64,000 nt of DNA from Bacteroides sp. OM05-12 (GTDB lineage: Bacteria > Bacteroidota > Bacteroidia > Bacteroidales > Bacteroidaceae). The number at the start of each line of letters is the position of its first letter. Position 1 is the stretch's first letter. Where the stretch lies: positions 1 to 64,000 of the forward strand of contig NZ_QSUN01000021.1 of the NCBI RefSeq assembly GCF_003438995.1. Reading direction: 5' to 3'. Positions 47,023 to 53,689 of this stretch are shown piece by piece. The notes below the pieces were generated by a model. That model ran no database searches. It was not told the DNA's origin and saw only the letters and a list, made by a program, of their open reading frames with translations. Position numbers and translations under genes: made by a program.

Positions 47023-47036
47023 GCAGTTATCTGAAT
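47023..47036 (+). repeat. Second spacer type, copy 1
   Basis: GCAGTTATCTGAAT, repeated at 48063-48076 with one change (GCAGTTATCCGAAT). It differs from the main spacer type and occurs only after the last main spacer. Confidence 0.5.
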
Positions 47037-47068
47037 CACATTAGTAAAACAATTAAAGGATAAACATT

Positions 47069-47665
47069 ATGTACGAGAGGTTTTTAAGTCAGAATATGGA
47101 ATGTAAGAGGCAGGTAGCGGATGATGCTTTTCTTGCAAAGTATGTCGATATAGCCCCTAAAGAATTGATTGCTTTGTGGCAAGAAGCCGGATTGGGTATC
47201 TTTTGCAATGGACTGTTCCGTATAGTGAATCCGGCAGATTATCAAGAGTTCGTGAACCAATATTACCAACGGGAGTATAATGAAGCTGCAATCCCTTTCA
47301 TGGTAACGGCTTTCGGGGATTTGTTCGTATATATCAAAAGTAGCCAAAAGCAACTTGGCAATCACATCGTTTTTCTGAATATACGGTATGGGACATTCCA
47401 AATTTTCACAGATAACTTTAATCTGCTGTTCAACATTCTTTTATTCAAGAATGATTCTTTGGAGTTCAGATATAAGTTAGGGCTATATCCCCGAATAAAA
47501 GAAAAGCTGGGTGCGCTGCAAGGCGATGAATGTTTTGGTTATGTTCCCGTCTTGTCAACAGGTGGAGAAGAAACAGACGAACATATACAAGTAGTTAAAA
47601 TCTTTCCATACATTAACATGGCGGCTCAATTCATCGGTGAATTTGAACGTTTTGAAGCAAGGTGA
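47069..47665 (+). CDS. Array gene 10: GAD-like/DUF1851 immunity protein (copy B)
   Basis: 198 residues. Aligns over its whole length with the gene at 45913: LWQEAGLGIFCNGLFRIVNP against LWKEVGLGIFCNGLFRIINP, and DECFGYVPVLSTGGEETDEH against DECLGYVPALALGGTETDDN. GC content is higher than copy A. Two paralogues in one array suggest cover for related toxins. Confidence 0.85.
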   Translation: MYERFLSQNMECKRQVADDAFLAKYVDIAPKELIALWQEAGLGIFCNGLFRIVNPADYQEFVNQYYQREYNEAAIPFMVTAFGDLFVYIKSSQKQLGNHIVFLNIRYGTFQIFTDNFNLLFNILLFKNDSLEFRYKLGLYPRIKEKLGALQGDECFGYVPVLSTGGEETDEHIQVVKIFPYINMAAQFIGEFERFEAR

Positions 47666-47694
47666 TTTAATAATTAAAGTCATAATGTTGAAAC

Positions 47695-48051
47695 ATGAAA
47701 ACAATAATGCCATATAAAAGAATTGAAAACGCTCTGTTTGCTATTATTTCTCTACTGGTGGGATGGCGTATCACTTCTTACTATACATCTGCTTTGCCCG
47801 ATTTCGACATAGCGGCTAACGATATATTAATAACGATTAAATGCAAAGTGCTGACATTTGTATTATGGGGGATTATGTTATTCCTTTTCCGCTTCATCGG
47901 AAAACAAGTGGATGATACACAGAAAAGGCGGTTGTTCAAGATAACTGCCGTGTTGGTATATTGGTTAATCCTGTGGGGTATCTGCTACTACCAATGCGCC
48001 ATAAAAGCGGTGCAAAACTGGAATGATATGATGAACGGGAATGTCGGATAG
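47695..48051 (+). CDS. Array gene 11: three-helix membrane protein, unknown
   Basis: 118 residues with three hydrophobic helices (about 12-30, 48-68, 82-103). It follows copy B by 29 bp without a main-type spacer, so the two may be one cassette. No family recognised. Confidence 0.6.
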   Translation: MKTIMPYKRIENALFAIISLLVGWRITSYYTSALPDFDIAANDILITIKCKVLTFVLWGIMLFLFRFIGKQVDDTQKRRLFKITAVLVYWLILWGICYYQCAIKAVQNWNDMMNGNVG

Positions 48052-48062
48052 CCTAAGCATTT

Positions 48063-48076
48063 GCAGTTATCCGAAT
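48063..48076 (+). repeat. Second spacer type, copy 2
   Basis: GCAGTTATCCGAAT, 13 of 14 like 47023-47036. It marks the right end of the array before the AraC regulator. Confidence 0.5.
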
Positions 48077-48130
48077 ACCGTTGCTGACAATAAAGAAGAA
48101 TAGAATGTACCAACATAGTTCTAAATCATT

Positions 48131-48979
48131 ATGAAAACAATTACCGGATTTTTACTATCCAAAGCGGCGGAGCGTCCGGAGATATTGCCCCCTGTGCAAG
48201 AATTGGCGGACAAGATACAATGGCTGGCAAATAACAGCCGTTCACTGAAAGAGTTGGAAACCTTAGAACAGTTTGCCGGAAATAGTGAACTGCTGCGCTT
48301 CGTCACCAACAGCCTGAAAGAAAGCAGAGAACTGCCGACATTGGAACAGCAGGATTATAAAACCTATATTTTCCTCTTGGCATATTGTCCCGAAGATTTC
48401 GCTTTCTTCTATCTTAAAGAAAACCTTGTAGTACCTTATATCGAGCAAAACAAGCTGGACGAACTGTTGTTCTTTACCGATATGCTCCGGCAGGTTTTCG
48501 ACAATCACAGATACTTGTCGGGTGTCTATAACTGGGTGTGCGACTACTTCTTTCAGGCACGGCGGGAAGTCTATCACGGAAAAGGCAGCCACATCACCGA
48601 TGAACAGTTCCGCCGTGCCGAACGAAACCTGAAATACCTGCGACAGCGGTCATTCCGGGAAATGGTGCAGATAAAAGGCTATAAAGTCTATTCGCCGACC
48701 GTCCTTGCCAAATGCTGTAATATGGAATATCGTTCGTTCCGCCGCAGGTTCAAGGCGGAATTTGGAAAAACACTGTGCCAGTGGATACGTGAACAGCGGG
48801 TAAAGGAGATAGCCTACCTGCTGGAATATACAGACAAAAGATTATTGGAGATTGCAGAGGACACCGGGTTTTCGTCCGCCAGCAACCTGAACGATTTCTG
48901 TGTGAAATATATGCTCGGAACTCCCGGCGTGCTGCGTAAACACCTGAAAGGACAACGGAATGTTCACCATGAAGAATAG
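48131..48979 (+). CDS. AraC-family transcriptional regulator
   Basis: 282 residues. A long N-terminal helical part and a C-terminal AraC HTH pair (about 185-275: VLAKCCNMEYRSFRRRFKAEFGKTLCQWI and LLEIAEDTGFSSASNLNDFCVKY). It precedes rteC on the same strand by 76 bp. In this element family such regulators sit with RteC; the signal is unknown. Confidence 0.88.
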   Translation: MKTITGFLLSKAAERPEILPPVQELADKIQWLANNSRSLKELETLEQFAGNSELLRFVTNSLKESRELPTLEQQDYKTYIFLLAYCPEDFAFFYLKENLVVPYIEQNKLDELLFFTDMLRQVFDNHRYLSGVYNWVCDYFFQARREVYHGKGSHITDEQFRRAERNLKYLRQRSFREMVQIKGYKVYSPTVLAKCCNMEYRSFRRRFKAEFGKTLCQWIREQRVKEIAYLLEYTDKRLLEIAEDTGFSSASNLNDFCVKYMLGTPGVLRKHLKGQRNVHHEE

Positions 48980-49019
48980 AATGTGAAAAATGAAGAATAA
49001 AGCAGTGATTTAAAGCCTG

Positions 49020-49027
49020 TAACTTTG
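49020..49027 (+). promoter_or_regulatory. -7 box of rteC
   Basis: TAACTTTG, 28 bp before the ATG at 49056. No TTTG at the -33 place, which suits a promoter that needs an activator. Confidence 0.45.
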
Positions 49028-49055
49028 CGCCCGATTAATAAAGGAACGATTAATT

Positions 49056-49913
49056 ATGGGACAACAGAATTTGAACGAATACTTTACCGACCTTTTGCAA
49101 AAGGTGGATTTACAGATACAGGATTTTGAAGATAACAACAACGACCCTTTCAGCCTGTGCAAACAGGTCATTGACTACCTGCAAGAAATCATAGGGGAAC
49201 TGAAAACCTTTATCATTTCCTACTCTTTCACCAGCAAGGAAGAAGAAATTTATTTCTTCAAAGAGCAAAAGCCAATAATAGCAAGTAAAATTATCTATTA
49301 CAATACGGTTTACCAGTTTGAACTGCGTTTTCCGAACGGCAGCGAAGAAACGCAAAAGGAGTTCATTATGGCGGAAACCGACCGGATTTTGGCGCATTTC
49401 CAACGTAATATAAGTTTCTACCAGTATTACCGGACAAAAGCCACCTATTTAGACCATAAATATTTCCTGCGTGGGAAACCTGACATTCATATCCTTATAG
49501 ACAATTTCTATTATGAAGCAGACCCACAGTTCAGCACCAGTTATGATTATAAGGTAGCCAAAATTTTAGCTATCGAACTGTTTGCCATCTACCTCACCAA
49601 CCGATTGAATGAACTTGAACGGCGTTTCCAACGCCAGCAGGTCAAAAACGGGAATATAAAGAAGCTGCTCCGGTGGACGGGGACAAAACGGGCATTGGTG
49701 GAACTTATCTACGCACTCTACACCAATGGCGATTTCAATAAGGGAACGGTTGATATAAAGGACATTGTATCTTGCTTTGAAGATATGTTCGACATAGATT
49801 TAGGTGATTTCTACCATACCTACATGGAACTTAAATCCCGGACAAATGACCGGACACACTACCTGAACACCCTGCAAAAACGACTGTTGCGCCGGATGGA
49901 AGAACAGGAGTAA
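49056..49913 (+). CDS. rteC: RteC-family regulator
   Basis: 285 residues with the RteC pattern: FFKEQKPIIASKIIYYNTVYQFEL (about 68-91), YYRTKATYLDHKYFLRG (about 123-139) and a C-terminal HTH-like RWTGTKRALVELIYALY (about 204-220). In CTnDOT, RteC activates the excision operon. Here it precedes the excisionase-like HTH gene. There is no RteA/RteB two-component pair nearby, so its own control may differ. Confidence 0.9.
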   Translation: MGQQNLNEYFTDLLQKVDLQIQDFEDNNNDPFSLCKQVIDYLQEIIGELKTFIISYSFTSKEEEIYFFKEQKPIIASKIIYYNTVYQFELRFPNGSEETQKEFIMAETDRILAHFQRNISFYQYYRTKATYLDHKYFLRGKPDIHILIDNFYYEADPQFSTSYDYKVAKILAIELFAIYLTNRLNELERRFQRQQVKNGNIKKLLRWTGTKRALVELIYALYTNGDFNKGTVDIKDIVSCFEDMFDIDLGDFYHTYMELKSRTNDRTHYLNTLQKRLLRRMEEQE

Positions 49914-49941
49914 ACCTTATCCGATTAACAAACTTTATTTC

Positions 49942-49975
49942 GCCACAGGTGGGTTCGCCTGTGGCTTTTTATTTT
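49942..49975 (+). terminator. Dyad after rteC: terminator, possibly also an RteC site
   Basis: GCCACAGG (49942-49949) and CCTGTGGC (49958-49965) pair perfectly, followed by TTTTTATTTT. It lies just upstream of the next promoter region (CAACTTTG at 49987-49994). In CTnDOT RteC binds inverted half-sites upstream of the excision promoter, so a double role is possible. Confidence 0.65.
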
Positions 49976-50017
49976 CCCGAACCGTCCAACTTTGCAGCAA
50001 ATCAATTAGTTAATAAA

Positions 50018-50377
50018 ATGGACGTAATAACAGTAGAAACAAAAGCCTTTAAGGAATTGATGGCAAAAATCAATGTGATTGCCAATTATGTATTTTCCCG
50101 TCAGGATGACTGCAAAGAGAATGAGGATGATATTTGGGTGGATAGTTACGAAGTATGTACTTTCTTGAAAATCAGCGACCGCACCCTGCAACGGCTTCGT
50201 TCCAAAGGAGAAATAGCCTACTCTACCATCAGGGGACGCAATTTCTATAAAATCGGTGAAATAAAACGGTTGCTGGAAAGCCGTTTGATAAAGAGCAATG
50301 ACGAATGTATGCGTAACCTGATAACCAACCACAAGCTATATGTTAAGGAAAGACGAAATCTTAGAGAGGACAAATAA
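50018..50377 (+). CDS. Excisionase-like helix-turn-helix protein
   Basis: 119 residues from ATG 50018. Start choice: an in-frame ATG further upstream falls inside the rteC dyad. The HTH_17/MerR-like motif is SYEVCTFLKISDRTLQRLRSKGEIAYSTIRGRNFYKIGEIKRLL (about 55-98). Small proteins of this type in this position are the Xis2c-like factors of CTnDOT relatives. The 3' end overlaps the next gene by 38 bp. Confidence 0.85.
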   Translation: MDVITVETKAFKELMAKINVIANYVFSRQDDCKENEDDIWVDSYEVCTFLKISDRTLQRLRSKGEIAYSTIRGRNFYKIGEIKRLLESRLIKSNDECMRNLITNHKLYVKERRNLREDK

Positions 50378-52379
50378 CGGTCTGAACGTATTTAAACATT
50401 ATATTCCCGGCACGTGGCGGGTCGGTCGTAATTTCCTTAATCCATTGTATGAGGACAGCAAAGCGTCCTGTAACATCTATTTTGACCGCCGTAGCAACAG
50501 TTATAAGCTGAAAGACTTCGGCAATGACGATTATTCCGGCGACTGCTTCTTTTTTGTGGGTATGCTCAAAGGGCTGGACTGTAACAATTCAAGCAGTTTC
50601 ATAGAAATTTTGCGGATTATAGACCGGGATTTGTCACTGGGGCTTTCAGAGGGTAATCCCATACCTGTACCTAAAACATTCAAAGAACCGGAAAAGCCTG
50701 TGCCTGCTCCGGTAGAACGTACTGGCAGACCGTACACATTTAAGGAAAGGAAACTTACCGCTTCCGAACTGGAATACTGGCAACAATACGGCATTACCCC
50801 TGAAATACTGGAACAGTATAAAGTCTGTTCAGTGGTTCAGTTCCAAAGTGAAAATGCGGATGGCAATCCGTTTTCTTATTCTTCCACTAAGGAAGAACCC
50901 ATTTACGGGTATAAGAACAAACGCTTCATCAAACTGTACAGACCGTTTTCAAAGACCCGCTTTCTATATGGCGGAAATATCGGCGAAAGCTATTGCTTCG
51001 GGCTGGAACAGCTACCCAGTAAAGGCGATACCCTGTTTATTACGGGCGGGGAAAAAGATGTCATGTCACTGGCAGCGCATGGTTTCCATGCGATTTGCTT
51101 CAATAGCGAAACGGTAACTGTTCCGCCGAACATCATTTATAAACTTACATTCCGGTTTAAACATATCATATTGCTTTACGATATGGATGCTACCGGAGTG
51201 GAAAGCGCAAAAAAGCATGAGAAACAACTCTGTGAATACGGTGTGAAACGGTTGCTTCTCCCTTTGCAGGGGACAAAAGCGGAAAAGGACATTTCCGATT
51301 ATTTCCGGGCGGGTAACAGCCGGGAAAATTTCATCAAACTATTTATCGACTTCTTAGATACAATCTATAATGAAACAATGACTATGCTTAAATCGTGTGA
51401 GATTGATTTTAATAATCCTCCGGCAAAAGCGCAGGAAATTATTTCGGCGGGTGACGTTCCACTGGGAACACAGGGGAACTTGTGCTGCATCACTGGCGGA
51501 GAGGGAACAGGGAAAAGTAACTATGTGGCTGCACTGGTGGCAGGTTCAATCCGTCCGGCGGATATTCAGATTGATACGCTGGGTATCAATGTAAGTGAGA
51601 ACACGAAACATAAAGCCGTCCTGCTTTATGATACGGAACAATCGGAAGTACAACTGTTCAAGAATGTAACCAACCTGATAAAGAGGGCGAAACAGACCGA
51701 CAAACCGGATGAATTTAAGGCTTTCTGCCTTACGGGTATGTCCCGCAAAGAGCGTCTGCACGCCATTGTTCAGAGCATGGACAGGTATTATTTCCAATAT
51801 GGGGGTATTCAGTTGGTAGTGATAGATGGTATTGCAGACCTTGTAAGATGTGCCAATGACGAAGCGGAAAGCGTGGCAATCATAGATGAACTTTACCGAC
51901 TGGCAGGGATATATAAGACCTGTATCATCTGCGTGCTGCATTTCGTACCCAACGGATTGAAACTGCGGGGGCATTTAGGCTCGGAACTACAACGCAAAGC
52001 GGCTGCCATCCTCTCGATAGAAAAAGACGAAGACCCAGCTTTGTCGGTAGTGAAAGCCCTGAAAGTAAGGGATGGTAGCCCGTTGGATGTTCCCTTGATG
52101 CTCTTTGCTTGGGACAAAGCAGCCGGGATGCACCTTTACAAAGGAGAAAAGACCCGTGAAGAAAAAGAGAAGCGCAAGGAAAAGGAACTGGTCGGGGTTG
52201 CCCGTGACGTGTTCGGCAGGCAGGAACATATAACCTACATAGACCTGTGCGAACAGATACAGCAGATTTTGGACGTGAAAGAACGCACCGCAAAAAGCTA
52301 TATCCGTTTCATGCGGGAACGGGATATTATCATTAAAGACCCGTCCAACCAAAGTTATTTTATGATTGGTATAATTTAA
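50340..52379 (+). CDS. Toprim/AAA primase-helicase-like protein of the element
   Basis: 679 residues. Residues about 1-110 resemble a primase zinc-domain start without a clear zinc motif. Residues about 220-330 carry a Toprim fold (LFITGGEKDVMSL, ILLYDMDATGVESA). Residues about 375-600 are a RecA-like AAA_25 domain with Walker A TGGEGTGKSNY and Walker B LVVIDGIADL. A helical tail may bind DNA. It likely primes and unwinds element DNA during transfer. The start overlaps the upstream HTH gene. Confidence 0.85.
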   Translation: MLRKDEILERTNNGLNVFKHYIPGTWRVGRNFLNPLYEDSKASCNIYFDRRSNSYKLKDFGNDDYSGDCFFFVGMLKGLDCNNSSSFIEILRIIDRDLSLGLSEGNPIPVPKTFKEPEKPVPAPVERTGRPYTFKERKLTASELEYWQQYGITPEILEQYKVCSVVQFQSENADGNPFSYSSTKEEPIYGYKNKRFIKLYRPFSKTRFLYGGNIGESYCFGLEQLPSKGDTLFITGGEKDVMSLAAHGFHAICFNSETVTVPPNIIYKLTFRFKHIILLYDMDATGVESAKKHEKQLCEYGVKRLLLPLQGTKAEKDISDYFRAGNSRENFIKLFIDFLDTIYNETMTMLKSCEIDFNNPPAKAQEIISAGDVPLGTQGNLCCITGGEGTGKSNYVAALVAGSIRPADIQIDTLGINVSENTKHKAVLLYDTEQSEVQLFKNVTNLIKRAKQTDKPDEFKAFCLTGMSRKERLHAIVQSMDRYYFQYGGIQLVVIDGIADLVRCANDEAESVAIIDELYRLAGIYKTCIICVLHFVPNGLKLRGHLGSELQRKAAAILSIEKDEDPALSVVKALKVRDGSPLDVPLMLFAWDKAAGMHLYKGEKTREEKEKRKEKELVGVARDVFGRQEHITYIDLCEQIQQILDVKERTAKSYIRFMRERDIIIKDPSNQSYFMIGII

Positions 52380-52391
52380 TCAGGCAGCCTT

Positions 52392-52670
52392 ATGTATATA
52401 GATAAAGATGATTTTACCGCATGGATGGAACGTATCATGGATAGGTTCGATATGCAGGACAAGAAGATAGACCGGGTGATAAACGGGCGTAACTGTTTGG
52501 ACGGTGAAGAACTGCTGGATAATCAGGACTTGTGCCTGCTTCTGAAAGTAGCCCCCCGAACACTGACCCGTTACCGGAAAAAGGGAATACTCCCTTTCCT
52601 TATGTTGGACGGTAGATGTTATTACCGTGCTACGGATGTACACAAGTTAATCCGTGAGAAAACCGATTAA
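52392..52670 (+). CDS. Second excisionase-like HTH protein
   Basis: 92 residues. Acidic N-terminus and HTH_17 motif LLDNQDLCLLLKVAPRTLTRYRKKGILPFLMLDGRCYYRATDVHKLI (about 40-86). Corresponds in size and place to Xis2d-like factors. It starts 12 bp after the primase gene. A hairpin terminator follows. Confidence 0.85.
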   Translation: MYIDKDDFTAWMERIMDRFDMQDKKIDRVINGRNCLDGEELLDNQDLCLLLKVAPRTLTRYRKKGILPFLMLDGRCYYRATDVHKLIREKTD

Positions 52671-52691
52671 TTTTTTTTTTTCTAATGGCTT

Positions 52692-52729
52692 TAAATCCTG
52701 TTTTGTCGTGAGATAAGGCAGGATTTCTT
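52692..52729 (+). terminator. Terminator after the second HTH gene
   Basis: AAATCCTG (52693-52700) and CAGGATTT (52719-52726) form a stem followed by CTTTT. The loop is long (18 nt). Confidence 0.6.
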
Positions 52730-52855
52730 TTATTGTATGCCGGAGTTTTCAGGGATTTGGCTAACTTTGCAAAAGTTACATAAGAAAATAACGGCGATTG
52801 AACAGTAATATGTGATTTCGTCTTTATATATAACATATACGTTCGCCGAACGTCC

Positions 52856-52977
52856 CAAAGTAGAAAACTGGCACTTTTCAAAAATGTGGGGATTTTCAGC
52901 GCAAGGTCTATGCTATGCTTTATCATAGCGTGGTCTTGCCTGTTTCCACATTTAGGTATGCCAGTACCTCTACTTTG
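52856..52977. other. Long nested imperfect hairpin (possible RNA, oriT or replication origin)
   Basis: Five arm pairs nest around a 6-nt loop: CAAAGTAGA 52856-52864 with TCTACTTTG 52969-52977; ACTGGCA 52867-52873 with TGCCAGT 52959-52965; AAATGTGG 52882-52889 with CCACATTT 52946-52953; GCAAG 52901-52905 with CTTGC 52935-52939; GCTATG 52912-52917 with CATAGC 52924-52929. GTTCGCCGAAC at 52841-52851 lies just outside. No ORF of note covers it. It fills most of the 52671-53062 gap. Confidence 0.7.
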
Positions 52978-53062
52978 AAGCAGTGCAAGTGCCACGCTTC
53001 TTTTTTAGATATTGGCGGACAGTTTGAATAAGGGTTATAAACTGTTTAATACCTGAGATAAT

Positions 53063-53584
53063 ATGAAGCAAATAAAAGCGAACATCGCCGTATCTCTTGA
53101 CGGGTTTATCGCAACGCCGGATAATGAACTGGACTGGATGCCCCAAAATGTAAGAACCTTACTGAATAAGGAATACGAAACTACAAATTACCTGTTGCTG
53201 GGTGCGAATACCTATACCTGTATTTTTGAACATTGGGGCGGATGGCCGTACAAAAGTAAAAAGACTTTTGTAGTGTCCCACTACGACACCAATGTGACCG
53301 AAAAGGAGAATGTAACCTTTCTTACCGATATGCCTTTACGGGCAATCAATGAACTTAAATCAAGTTCGGAAACCGATATTCAGGTTATTGGGGGTGGTAA
53401 GTTTATAACCTCGCTGATTGAAGCGTCCCTGCTGGATGAAATAACGCTGTATATCGTTCCGGTCATGCTGGGGGACGGTATCAAGTTCATAGGAAAGACT
53501 TTCGGGTCGAAGTGGGAACTGACCGGACACCGGGTGATAGACAATCAGGTCGTTTGCCTGACCTACCAGTATAAAGGAGAATGA
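53063..53584 (+). CDS. Dihydrofolate reductase-family (RibD C-terminal-like) protein
   Basis: 173 residues: VSLDGFIATPDNELDWM near 10-26, LLGANTYTCIFEHWGGWP near 45-62, VIGGGKFITSLIEASLLDEITLYIVPVMLGDG near 113-144. This is the RibD_C/DHFR-like fold that uses NADPH. Whether it reduces folate, riboflavin precursor or another substrate is unknown. It is a common passenger in Bacteroides elements. A terminator follows. Confidence 0.88.
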   Translation: MKQIKANIAVSLDGFIATPDNELDWMPQNVRTLLNKEYETTNYLLLGANTYTCIFEHWGGWPYKSKKTFVVSHYDTNVTEKENVTFLTDMPLRAINELKSSSETDIQVIGGGKFITSLIEASLLDEITLYIVPVMLGDGIKFIGKTFGSKWELTGHRVIDNQVVCLTYQYKGE

Positions 53585-53591
53585 TTAAAAA

Positions 53592-53621
53592 AAGCACCCG
53601 GTGTCCCTCCGGGTGCTTCAA
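53592..53621. terminator. Bidirectional terminator between the DHFR-like gene and topB
   Basis: AAGCACCCGG pairs perfectly with CCGGGTGCTT around TGTCCCT, with an A-tract before and C/A-rich sequence after. Confidence 0.8.
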
Positions 53622-53689
53622 CCACAAAAATTTCAATTATAAATCTATCTATAATGAAACTTTCTGTGGCAAATATAACGATTTCCGTC

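Larger units (their letters stand above)
41273..48084 (+). other. Immunity gene cassette array with attC-like spacers (rAID-type)
   Basis: Eleven same-strand genes, each a single unrelated protein. Eight intergenic spacers share a plan: CTAAC or GTTAC start, a GC-rich imperfect hairpin, and a CATTA(G/A) end (CATTAT in one copy), 17-30 nt before the next ATG (S0 41273-41313, S1 41957-42007, S2 42664-42713, S3 43013-43067, S4 43852-43899, S5 45022-45075, S7 45843-45891, S8 46505-46550), plus a shortened S6 at 45408-45435. A second spacer type occurs at 47023-47036 and 48063-48076. At least four products are recognisable immunity proteins. The layout matches recombinase-associated acquired interbacterial defence clusters of gut Bacteroidales. 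I infer the match from organisation and families. Confidence 0.8.

Noticed and set aside
49949..50017. 69-bp upstream extension of the first HTH protein
   Set aside because: It would be translated from the rteC terminator dyad and lacks family similarity.
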